Positions 23,098 through 29,959 of a DNA stretch of 35,181 nt are shown here, one piece after another. The translations under genes and the position numbers were made by a program. Position 1 is the first letter of the stretch; every line of letters begins with the position of its first letter. Source of the stretch: Candidatus Peribacteraceae bacterium (GTDB taxonomy: Bacteria > Patescibacteriota > Gracilibacteria > Peribacterales > Peribacteraceae). The stretch covers positions 1 through 35,181 of the forward strand of contig JASMHZ010000013.1 in assembly GCA_030750465.1 (NCBI GenBank), in the 5' to 3' direction. The notes under the pieces were generated by a model. That model had not been told where the DNA came from and did no database searches. It saw only the letters and a program-made list of their open reading frames with translations.

Positions 23098-23481
23098 ATG
23101 GAACTTACAACTTTTGCTTACATCATCGGCACGCTTATGTTTTTGGTTTGTCTTCCAATGCTTGTGTCTCCTGCCAAGACTGTAGCATTTTTAAAGAAAG
23201 TGATTGAAGACGACACTTCTCTTCGCACCTGGGGCGGAGTTTATGTAATTGTTTCTGTTTTGGTTCTTAAAGAAGGAATCGAGATAGGTACTGATGCTTC
23301 AGGACTTTTCAGGCTTCTTGCTTGGGCAATGTTTGTAAAGGGATTGGTGATCGTATGGTCTCCAAAATCTATTAAGCCTATGCAGATGAAAGTGCTTAAT
23401 AACAAAGGAGCACTCCCCATTCATGCCATTATTGGTATTGTTATCGGTGTGCTTTGTTTTTACGGAGCAGGACTTGTTTAA
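23098..23481 (+). CDS. Small integral membrane protein, function unknown
   Basis: 127 residues with four hydrophobic segments (about 5-24, 46-60, 68-86 and 105-126). Loops carry SPAKTVAFLKKV and SPKSIKPMQMKVLNNKG. This is a general pattern seen in small uncharacterised membrane proteins, but I cannot name a family. It is divergent to the SPFH gene, which may hint at a shared membrane role. It ends in an inverted repeat of the CAACAATC family. Confidence 0.75.
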   Translation: MELTTFAYIIGTLMFLVCLPMLVSPAKTVAFLKKVIEDDTSLRTWGGVYVIVSVLVLKEGIEIGTDASGLFRLLAWAMFVKGLVIVWSPKSIKPMQMKVLNNKGALPIHAIIGIVIGVLCFYGAGLV

Positions 23482-23484
23482 CAT

Positions 23485-23577
23485 TCAACTTTCAACAATC
23501 AACAGTCAACTATCAGCATTGCGTTGATGGTTGATTGTTGAGAGTCGGCCTAGGCCGACGTGTTGATTGTTAAAAGG
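23485..23577. repeat. CAACAATC-family palindrome, copy 1
   Basis: CAACAATCAAC (23493-23503) pairs with GTTGATTGTTG (23530-23540). An inner perfect palindrome GTCGGCCTAGGCCGAC (23544-23559) follows, flanked by TTGATTGTTGAGA and GTGTTGATTGTT. The same layout with a different inner stem recurs at 26905-27019. Confidence 0.8.
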
Positions 23578-23626
23578 TAATTGTAAATTTGTGCAATAGC
23601 AAACACTTGAATATGAAGGTGAACGT

Positions 23627-23881
23627 ATGTACACTATGTCTGTGACAACAACAATCATAAAACCCGGCAAAAATAACCCATCCCGCGTTACAGTTGACTG
23701 GTCACAAGAAAAAGAAATAAACATTAATCATCTGGTGGAGTGGTTGAAAGGTTATCCCAGGAAGGGGGATATTCACGTTTACATTCCGCGTCGTTTCAAC
23801 CACTCCCCTACCGCTTCTTTTCGTACTACTCTGCAAGCGCTTGGTTGTACTGTAACCTCAAAAATTGCATGCAGAGCTTAA
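23627..23881 (+). CDS. Small basic protein, function unknown
   Basis: 84 residues from ATG 23627 or 81 from ATG 23636. GAAGGTG lies 5 nt before the first ATG and could be a ribosome binding site, unusual in this window. The sequence is hydrophilic and balanced (VTVDWSQEKEININHLVEWLKGYPRKGDIHVYIPRRF), with a plausible strand-helix-strand pattern but no known motif. It could be a small nucleic-acid-binding or toxin/antitoxin-type protein; nothing supports one over another. No obvious partner gene. Confidence 0.5.
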   Translation: MYTMSVTTTIIKPGKNNPSRVTVDWSQEKEININHLVEWLKGYPRKGDIHVYIPRRFNHSPTASFRTTLQALGCTVTSKIACRA

Positions 23882-23965
23882 TTCAAGGTACTTTAGAATG
23901 TTGAACAAATAAGGTATCCGATTTTGGTAACAAAATGCTTATTTCTTCGTCTTTATATATGAAGC

Positions 23966-24061
23966 ATGTCATCAGAAACTAAAAGCTTAGGGATAGCATT
24001 AATTACGTCACTTGCGATTGTAATTACAGCCGCGAGTGTACCGTCGCTTCTGCTTTTGTGA
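23966..24061 (+). CDS. 31-residue single-helix membrane peptide
   Basis: MSSETKSLGIALITSLAIVI followed by TAASVPSLLLL, one hydrophobic helix with a short polar start, ending in TGA at 24059. TATATA lies 6 nt before the ATG, the same spacing as other starts here. The TGA overlaps the extended -10 of the next gene. Alone this is weak; the promoter context makes translation plausible. Confidence 0.45.
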   Translation: MSSETKSLGIALITSLAIVITAASVPSLLLL

Positions 24062-24067
24062 TATAAA
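24059..24067 (+). promoter_or_regulatory. Extended -10 before the lipoprotein start
   Basis: TGA-TATAAA (24059-24067), then TACATC (6 nt), then ATG 24074. Confidence 0.5.
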
Positions 24068-24073
24068 TACATC

Positions 24074-24571
24074 ATGAAGAGGTATTTTTTAACGATTTTC
24101 GCGTCATTATTGCTTGGAAATTGTACATACAATGTACATACAGTCGATAGTGATGAGTTGAATCAGACTGTGGCTTTGGCTCTGTATCCACTTGCCCAGT
24201 GGGATAAGCCGATTGATTCTACAAGAACTTTCATTTGGGAGGGACGGGAGGTAACAATTAAAGGACGTGAGATACAGGGAGTACATGATAAAGATTTGGA
24301 TTCGGATCTACTCAGTGAAGAGACAGATTATGCTGATGATGATTTTTGGCAGTTCATGCTTGGGGGTGAAAAGCTAAAAAACATGGGTTACGAAAAGATT
24401 TTGGTGCAGGAGGAAAAAAAAGACAGACAGTTAGTAGGCCTTAGAAGTAATGACGGATACCTTTTACTCCTATCAAGCATCGTAGATTACGAAGATCCGG
24501 ATAATTTTCTTTGTCCATGCAAATATACGTTTGTAGTTTTTACGGATGATAAACGCGTGATTATGGAATAA
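24074..24571 (+). CDS. Putative lipoprotein, function unknown
   Basis: 165 residues. MKRYFLTIFASLLLGNC is a lipoprotein-type signal with Cys17; the -1 residue is Asn rather than the usual Gly/Ala/Ser, so lipidation is likely but not certain. The mature part is acidic and beta-prone (WEGREVTIKGREIQGVH, DDFWQFMLGGEKL), with a later CPC pair (DNFLCPCKYTFVVF). I recognise no family. It converges on tyrS, with a REPIN between the stops. Confidence 0.7.
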   Translation: MKRYFLTIFASLLLGNCTYNVHTVDSDELNQTVALALYPLAQWDKPIDSTRTFIWEGREVTIKGREIQGVHDKDLDSDLLSEETDYADDDFWQFMLGGEKLKNMGYEKILVQEEKKDRQLVGLRSNDGYLLLLSSIVDYEDPDNFLCPCKYTFVVFTDDKRVIME

Positions 24572-24592
24572 TTAATCCATATTATATGTTGT

Positions 24593-24667
24593 CCACCGCG
24601 GGTCGAAGACCCGCTCTGGTCTTAACAAAAAATACCTAACTCAGAGCACGTCTTCGACGTGCGGTGG
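24593..24667. repeat. Complete REPIN (two inverted REP hairpins)
   Basis: Two 26-nt REP sequences face each other: CCACC-GCGGGTCGAAGACCCGC-TCTG (24593-24618), then 23 nt, then CAGA-GCACGTCTTCGACGTGC-GGTGG (24642-24667). The outer bases are identical after inversion; only two paired stem positions differ (GG/CC versus AC/GT). The family matches the REPs next to the RAYT gene. It sits between convergent stop codons. Confidence 0.88.
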
Positions 24668-24674
24668 CTAATAA

Positions 24675-26000
24675 TTAAATAATTACTTTCAAAAATTTCC
24701 TCTTCCCAACTTTCAAAGTCACCCCCTTCGCCAAAGCTTCGGGGGTCAGGCCCTCTTCTACTTCAGTATCAATTGAGTCCACAGCTTTATCATTCAACTT
24801 TACTCCACCCTGTTCAATTACCCTTCTGGCTTCGGATTTTGAGGATACGAGCTTATTCTCAACTATTACATCAATAACCTTGGTCCCTTTTTTTACTTTA
24901 ATCTCGGTCATGTCGTCCGGAACCTCTTTATCCGTGAATACTTTATCAAAAGCTTTCGAAGCCTCTTCAGCAGCTTTCTCATCGTGATAAAGCGTCACGA
25001 TTTCTTTCGCTAGTCTGACCTTGGCTGATCTAGGATCTCCTTTAATAATCTTTTTCACTTCATCCATCGGTACATCGGTACAACATTCAAAATAATCACC
25101 CATCAGGTTGTCGTTGACTGTCATAATTTGTCCGAACATATCTTTTGGTTCTGTGTCAAGATATATACAATTACCGTAAGTTTTACTCATTTTTCTACCA
25201 TCTGTGCCAAGAATGATTTTTGTTGTTAATACAGCTTTCTCTCTTTTATTAAATGCTTTCTGTAACTTACGACCACACAGCATATTAAATAGTTGATCGT
25301 TACCACCAATTTCGAAATCAACATCTAGCATTACTGAATCATATCCTTGCATTATTGGGTATAAAAATTCGTTTGGTGATATTGGATCTTCATCAACAAG
25401 CTCATTTTTCTTAGGTTTAAATTTATGATCACATTCACTGCAATTAACTTCATGTATTTCATCGGCTATATCGTCAAATTTAACATCTGTTGATTTAACT
25501 ACTGGGAATATATTTTTGCATTTAGGACATATTGCTTTATATGACATGCGTCTTCTGAACATATCACGTTGCAGCATTTGCTGAAGAGTGAAATTTTTTG
25601 CTAGATCAAATATTTCAACCGTACTTAATTTATCAAGCCACTTGTGGTTATAAACAATTTCAGCATTTTTAAAATCAAGTATCTTTCCTGCTTGTTTTTT
25701 GTATGTTTTAAAGTTTTTTTCCACCTGCTCTCGTGTTAATAGCTGTCGCATTGAATCTTGACCAGTTGGATCTCCAATCATCGCTGTAAAACTACCTACA
25801 AGGAAAATTACGTGGTGTCCTGCGTCTTGGAAAGCCCTGAGTTTTCTGAGTGTTACTGAATGTCCAATATGAAATCTTGAACCAGTAGGATCAAAACCAA
25901 GATAAATCCTCAGTTTCTTACCTGATTTTATCTTATTTATTGCAAGCTTTTCAGGTACAACTGATTCTACGGCTCTTGTGAGAAGTTCATCGGATTTCAT
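24675..26000 (-). CDS. tyrS: Tyrosyl-tRNA synthetase with inserted zinc ribbon
   Basis: 441 residues from ATG 26000; a TTG at 26006 is possible. Class I signatures: FDPTGSRFHIGHSVTLRKLRAF (HIGH), FLVGSFTAMIGDPTG, YPIMQGYDSVMLDVDFEIGGNDQLFN, and KMSKTYGN. A C-terminal S4 RNA-binding domain (KLVSSKSEARRVIEQGGVKLN) is present. Between MLQRDMFRRRM and ISPNEFLYP there are about 50 additional residues with two Cys pairs (CPKC...CSEC), spaced like a zinc ribbon, not found in typical bacterial TyrRS. A TGC-TATCCT box ends 7 nt before the ATG. Confidence 0.95.
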   Translation of the reverse strand: MKSDELLTRAVESVVPEKLAINKIKSGKKLRIYLGFDPTGSRFHIGHSVTLRKLRAFQDAGHHVIFLVGSFTAMIGDPTGQDSMRQLLTREQVEKNFKTYKKQAGKILDFKNAEIVYNHKWLDKLSTVEIFDLAKNFTLQQMLQRDMFRRRMSYKAICPKCKNIFPVVKSTDVKFDDIADEIHEVNCSECDHKFKPKKNELVDEDPISPNEFLYPIMQGYDSVMLDVDFEIGGNDQLFNMLCGRKLQKAFNKREKAVLTTKIILGTDGRKMSKTYGNCIYLDTEPKDMFGQIMTVNDNLMGDYFECCTDVPMDEVKKIIKGDPRSAKVRLAKEIVTLYHDEKAAEEASKAFDKVFTDKEVPDDMTEIKVKKGTKVIDVIVENKLVSSKSEARRVIEQGGVKLNDKAVDSIDTEVEEGLTPEALAKGVTLKVGKRKFLKVII

Positions 26001-26007
26001 TGACAAA

Positions 26008-26016
26008 AGGATAGCA
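26008..26016 (-). promoter_or_regulatory. Extended -10 before tyrS
   Basis: Minus strand TGC-TATCCT (26016-26008), 7 nt (TTTGTCA), then ATG 26000. Confidence 0.45.
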
Positions 26017-26069
26017 CATTTTTGGAAATTTAATTTCGTATTTTGGTTTATAGAGGCACAATAGGCGGG

Positions 26070-26966
26070 ATGGGAAAAAGACTTGATGCTGCGTTGGCGG
26101 AAAAAGAGATAGTTCTAAGTCGTTCAAAGGCTCAGAAGCTTATAAAAGGCGGAAAAGTAACTGTGAACGGTAAGGTCGTAAAAAAGCCGGCATATGTGAT
26201 TAAAGAAGGTGATGATATAAATTTCGAAGCGACTGAGGGAAAGGATTTAAATGCACACATCGATCCGGTTGATATGAATCTTGATATTTTATACGAAGAT
26301 GATTCATGTTTGGTTATCAATAAGCCTTCCGGAATTGCTGTCCATCCATCGCAGACTATGGGGAAAGATGAGAGCACTATTCTTAATGGAATCGCTTTCA
26401 TCATAGAATCTAAGGGGTTGCTTGTTCATCGTCTGGACAAAGAAACTACGGGCTGTCTTCTTATTGCGAAGTCTGAGGAGTCTCTTGCATTTCTCCAAAA
26501 GCAATTTGCGGACAGGACTGTTAAAAAAACATATCTGGCTTTGGTTTCAGCAATCCCCTCGCCTGCATCTGCAACTATTGATGCTCCGATTGGAAGAAAT
26601 TTGGTAAACAGAACTTTGATGTCCATTTTTAAAACCAGATCAAGCCGTGAAGCGAAGACAACTTATAGAACTCTTGAAGTCCGTGAAAATTCAGCCCTAC
26701 TCGAGTGCGATTTGCATACGGGAAGGACGCACCAAATCAGAGTTCATCTGAGATCCATAGGGCATCCGATACTCGGAGATCCTTCGTATGGTACTCAAGA
26801 GAGCAAGAAAGTTTCAGCTCAGCTTGGTATTGATGGATTATGTCTTCACGCTCTCAGGCTCTCATTCAATTCTCCTCGAGGTAAGAGAGTGGATGTGGAG
26901 GCACCATTAACAATCAACAATCAACATGCTCACTTCGTTCGCTTTCAACAATCGACTGATTATTGA
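26070..26966 (+). CDS. RluA/RluD-family 23S rRNA pseudouridine synthase
   Basis: 298 residues. The start at 26070 gives MGKRLDAALAEKEIVLSRSKAQKLIKGGKVTVNGK, a standard S4 domain. The catalytic core holds VINKPSGIAVHPS, HRLDKETTGCLLIAK with the catalytic Asp, FADRTVKKTYLALV, CDLHTGRTHQIRVHL and HPILGDPSYG. The true family end is the FNSPRGKRVDVEAPL segment; the last ~18 residues (TINNQHAHFVRFQQSTDY) are encoded by a CAACAATC-family palindrome that has replaced the original stop. Which rRNA uridine it modifies cannot be told. Confidence 0.93.
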   Translation: MGKRLDAALAEKEIVLSRSKAQKLIKGGKVTVNGKVVKKPAYVIKEGDDINFEATEGKDLNAHIDPVDMNLDILYEDDSCLVINKPSGIAVHPSQTMGKDESTILNGIAFIIESKGLLVHRLDKETTGCLLIAKSEESLAFLQKQFADRTVKKTYLALVSAIPSPASATIDAPIGRNLVNRTLMSIFKTRSSREAKTTYRTLEVRENSALLECDLHTGRTHQIRVHLRSIGHPILGDPSYGTQESKKVSAQLGIDGLCLHALRLSFNSPRGKRVDVEAPLTINNQHAHFVRFQQSTDY

Positions 26967-27019
26967 TAGTTGAATGTTGATTGTCGAGAGTCCGCCAAAG
27001 GCGGACGTGTTGATTGTCG
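26905..27019. repeat. CAACAATC-family palindrome, copy 2
   Basis: CAATCAACAT (26918-26927) pairs with ATGTTGATTG (26974-26983). The inner hairpin GTCCGCC-AAA-GGCGGAC (26990-27006) has the same flanks as copy 1 but a different stem. It lies across the 3' end of the pseudouridine synthase gene, opposite the convergent FecR-like gene. Confidence 0.8.
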
Positions 27020-27020
27020 C

Positions 27021-28769
27021 TTAATTGGATCTCGGATCGTACTTAACAGTGTACTCAATCTCATCCAATATTCTGCCTTCAGCATTTCTTGAAGTAATTC
27101 TGAATATATTTGTTCCACGATGAAGCGTTCCCATTTTTGTATCGGCTATATAATTCCAGAAGTCCTTTCCGGATTCATATAATCTAAGTTTATAGTCATT
27201 CACATATACACTTTCGGTTTTAGAAACAGTTGTTCCCTCCAAAAGGAATGAGCTGCCGGTAGCATTATGAAATGCACCAGGCGTTGGTCCTGTCACATGC
27301 AGAGTACCGGGCGCCAGAGGAATGTAGTCTATGATGGATGATTCTTCTGTTGTGTCATCGGAAATTAAAGGTTCCTCTGAATCTTCTGATTCTTCTGTTT
27401 CCTCTGTTTCTTCTAGAATCCCATCCTCGCCTTCCCCCAAAATAATGTTGAGTACTGCAGGCTCCGACTTGTATCCTCCTTTATTGATTGCAGTAATGGT
27501 AAATATATTTTCACCAAACTCAAAATTGCCAAGCTTGGTACTTGCCAAGTAGTTCCATGAGTCATCGCCTTGCTCGAAAAGCTGAAGCCTGTAGTCATTT
27601 ACTTCGATACCGACGATGTCCTTCGCAACCTTGCCGACAATTTCTATATCTTCTCTGGAAGTTAAATATGTTTCTCCCCCCTTTGCCGGCGAAGTGAGTA
27701 CTGGCGGAGCCGGCGGTTCTCTGTCCCTGCGGACTGAGCGCCTTTTTTCAGCTAACACCACTCCGTTTGAATCCAGAGCCTCAATTAGGATGCTTACCTG
27801 GTCTTCATCCGGAAGTGAGAGATCTTGTGTAAATGTTCTTTCTCCCTCTTCTAGCACCAAATTGTATCCATTAATTCTAACACTTGATACGTTATGCCCA
27901 ATAGATCCAGAAACTTTGATTGTACTTGTAGATACAGTTATGCCATCTTGGGGCTGGGATACTTCCAATGGTTCCTTAATTTCGGGTTCAGCTACTTTCT
28001 CTCTTTCGTCCGACTTTTTACTGATGATTGAATACTCGCGTTTGCTTTGCTCCAAAAATGGAGACTGAACGACCATAGGATCGAGTGGCGATCTGTATTT
28101 GTACGCGTTCCCAGATATAGCTTCTTTGTCTGGCACTACTATCTTTTGCCCTTCTCCTATTATGATGTTTTCTTTTTTACCTGTAAGCCATACAAGAAGT
28201 CCCAAATCATCCGAAGAAAATACTGCAAGTGAAATTGGGCTAATCATAGCTTCTGTTCCTGATGGTATCTTTATTTTAATATTAGATGTGGTAATTTCTC
28301 TTAAAATACTGCCTGTGAAAGATTCAAGTGTTGGAGAGGCTACCCACAAAGAACCATTAAGCAATTCTAACGAGAATTCAGATGATTTTTCCCCATATGC
28401 ACTTTTATGTATATAGAGTTCAGTCTGCTCATCCATACGTACGATAGTTCCATCGAAAAATGACAGTACAGCATAGGATCTACCACCTGTTTGCACTCGA
28501 TCGCGGGGATAAAGTTTTAATTGGTCCTCTGCTCTTTTTGGGTTTTCACCTTCGATTGATACATTAACAACTCCCTGCCCCTCTACAGATAATCTTACGG
28601 GGTTTTGTTTTACCGTATTCCCAACTCCGAAAGACGAAAGTATTTTTGTTCCAATCCAGATAAGCAAAATTCCTAATACAATTAGTAGAACAATTCTCTT
28701 CATTACAGAAGGCAGTGTAGAAGTCTGAGCCAGCGGGTAGAATCCCCGGCGGTGGCGATGTCTGACCAT
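27021..28769 (-). CDS. Membrane-anchored FecR-domain protein with Ig-like repeats
   Basis: 582 residues. Short basic N-terminus, one membrane helix (about 25-42), then a FecR-type beta domain (LYPRDRVQTGGRSYAVLSFFDGTIVRMDEQTELYIHK). Three Ig-like modules follow; two share VNDYRLQLFEQGDDSWNYLA and VNDYKLRLYESGKDFWNYIA, a clear internal duplication. Between these two lies an acidic stretch (EETEETEESEDSEEP) encoded by a single arm of the CAGAGGA repeat. It probably acts as a surface or periplasm-side scaffold. It is 44 nt downstream of the PilB/GspE-like ATPase gene on the same strand, so a link with pilus or secretion function is possible (inference). Confidence 0.8.
   Translation of the reverse strand: MVRHRHRRGFYPLAQTSTLPSVMKRIVLLIVLGILLIWIGTKILSSFGVGNTVKQNPVRLSVEGQGVVNVSIEGENPKRAEDQLKLYPRDRVQTGGRSYAVLSFFDGTIVRMDEQTELYIHKSAYGEKSSEFSLELLNGSLWVASPTLESFTGSILREITTSNIKIKIPSGTEAMISPISLAVFSSDDLGLLVWLTGKKENIIIGEGQKIVVPDKEAISGNAYKYRSPLDPMVVQSPFLEQSKREYSIISKKSDEREKVAEPEIKEPLEVSQPQDGITVSTSTIKVSGSIGHNVSSVRINGYNLVLEEGERTFTQDLSLPDEDQVSILIEALDSNGVVLAEKRRSVRRDREPPAPPVLTSPAKGGETYLTSREDIEIVGKVAKDIVGIEVNDYRLQLFEQGDDSWNYLASTKLGNFEFGENIFTITAINKGGYKSEPAVLNIILGEGEDGILEETEETEESEDSEEPLISDDTTEESSIIDYIPLAPGTLHVTGPTPGAFHNATGSSFLLEGTTVSKTESVYVNDYKLRLYESGKDFWNYIADTKMGTLHRGTNIFRITSRNAEGRILDEIEYTVKYDPRSN
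27369..27415. repeat. Single arm of the CAGAGGA repeat inside the FecR-like gene
   Basis: Five near-tandem 9-nt units (plus strand TTCCTCTGA, ATCTTCTGA, TTCTTCTGT, TTCCTCTGT, TTCTTCTAG) without the complementary arm. They encode an acidic Glu/Thr/Ser linker in frame. Confidence 0.7.
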
Positions 28770-28813
28770 TAAGGAGGAACATGATATTCGACATGCCCTT
28801 TGTTATGCAAGCC

Positions 28814-29908
28814 TTAAATACTAACCCTCATAACCTCCGATATAGACGTAACCTTATCATTTACAAGCTTCTCACCCCATTGGCTCATTGTCATGTATCC
28901 TTCCTTTTGAGCTTGTTCCTTTATAGTAGAAGCCGTTTCGTTCAATAGAATCAACTCTCTTAATTCAGGAGTAATTATCAGCAATTCAGGCAAAGCCATT
29001 TGACCGCCGTATGTTTCATGGGACATTGGATCGCAGTCGGCCCCATCTTTCTTGCATTCATCAGTTAGAGTCCTTACAAGCCTTTGAGCCAGTATTGCCC
29101 TGAGAGATGGAGCGAATGTGTAGGGGCTCACTCCCATTGAAAGAAGTCTGGGGATTGCTTCGATTGCTGAGTTTGTGTGCAGAGTGGATAAAACTAAGTG
29201 ACCAGTAAGTGCGGAATCAATAGCAGTTTGGGCAGTTTCCAGATCTCGTATCTCACCTACAAGTATCACATCGGGGTCATGACGGAGTATCGACCTAAGT
29301 CCATTTGCAAATGTATAGTCGTGTTCATGATCTATTTGACTTTGAACGATTCCCGGCAATTCATACTCAATCGGATTTTCGAGTGTAATAATATTTCTTT
29401 CCTTCCCTGCCATGCATTTAAGAAGAGCATAAAGAGTAGTGGTTTTACCTGATCCTGTAGGCCCTGTGACAAGTATCAATCCATTTGGCAGTTTTACAAG
29501 AGAATCCAAACTTTCGTGTATTTCTTTTGGAAAACCGAGCTTTTCGAGAGGAACAATACCTTTATTCGGGTCAAGAAGACGAAGTGTAAGTGTTTCTCCG
29601 AACCTGGAGGGAATGGTTGCTACACGAATGTTAACAGTTCTACCAGGAGCTTCGAATGTGTACTGGCCGTCCTGCGGGATATTCGTTATGTTAAGTTTAA
29701 GTTTGGATGCGAATTTTACGCGCCTGACCAGCTCTATGTAATTTTTCATTTCCAACTCATCAAGCTTATTCAATACTCCGTGCAAACGAACTTCCAGCCT
29801 GACAAATGTTTTTTCAGGTGAAAAGTGAAGGTCAGCAATCCCCTCCTCAACACTATATTGCTGAAGCTTGTCCAGTAAGTCAGAGCCGTCCATAGATTTC
29901 CAGTCCAT
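28814..29908 (-). CDS. PilB/PilT/GspE-family secretion ATPase
   Basis: 364 residues, short for PilB/GspE and close to PilT in size. Order: N2 domain (ADLHFSPEKTFVRLEVRLHG, DGQYTFEAPGRTVNIRVATIP), Walker A GPTGSGKTTT (149-158), Asp box ITLENPIEYELPG, Walker B DPDVILVGEIRD, His box STLHTNSA, and ILAQRLVRTL. The sequence after ILAQRLVRTL resembles the GspE zinc region but keeps only scattered Cys (DECKKDGADC). It should be a hexameric cytoplasmic motor for type IV pilus assembly or retraction. No other pilus gene is in the window. A TGC-TATAAT promoter ends 6 nt before its ATG. Confidence 0.92.
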   Translation of the reverse strand: MDWKSMDGSDLLDKLQQYSVEEGIADLHFSPEKTFVRLEVRLHGVLNKLDELEMKNYIELVRRVKFASKLKLNITNIPQDGQYTFEAPGRTVNIRVATIPSRFGETLTLRLLDPNKGIVPLEKLGFPKEIHESLDSLVKLPNGLILVTGPTGSGKTTTLYALLKCMAGKERNIITLENPIEYELPGIVQSQIDHEHDYTFANGLRSILRHDPDVILVGEIRDLETAQTAIDSALTGHLVLSTLHTNSAIEAIPRLLSMGVSPYTFAPSLRAILAQRLVRTLTDECKKDGADCDPMSHETYGGQMALPELLIITPELRELILLNETASTIKEQAQKEGYMTMSQWGEKLVNDKVTSISEVMRVSI

Positions 29909-29914
29909 CGGGGT

Positions 29915-29923
29915 ATTATAGCA
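29915..29923 (-). promoter_or_regulatory. Extended -10 of the PilB-like gene
   Basis: Minus strand TGC-TATAAT (29923-29915), 6 nt (ACCCCG), ATG 29908. A weak -35, TTCAAA, lies 17 nt upstream. Confidence 0.65.
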
Positions 29924-29946
29924 TAATATTTGATTCTTTTGAAGCT

Positions 29947-29952
29947 TATAAT
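29947..29952 (+). promoter_or_regulatory. -10 facing the purine-tract leader of the PBP gene
   Basis: TATAAT (29947-29952) followed by GATACT and a GTG at 29959. A GTG-initiated frame of about 33 Lys/Arg/Glu codons follows. It could be a leader peptide, or the box may simply start a ~285-nt untranslated leader. Confidence 0.4.
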
Positions 29953-29959
29953 GATACTG

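Noticed and set aside
23485-27019. CRISPR array from regularly repeated short units
   Set aside because: Units are 7-11 nt, arranged as inverted pairs without unique spacers, and no cas genes are present.
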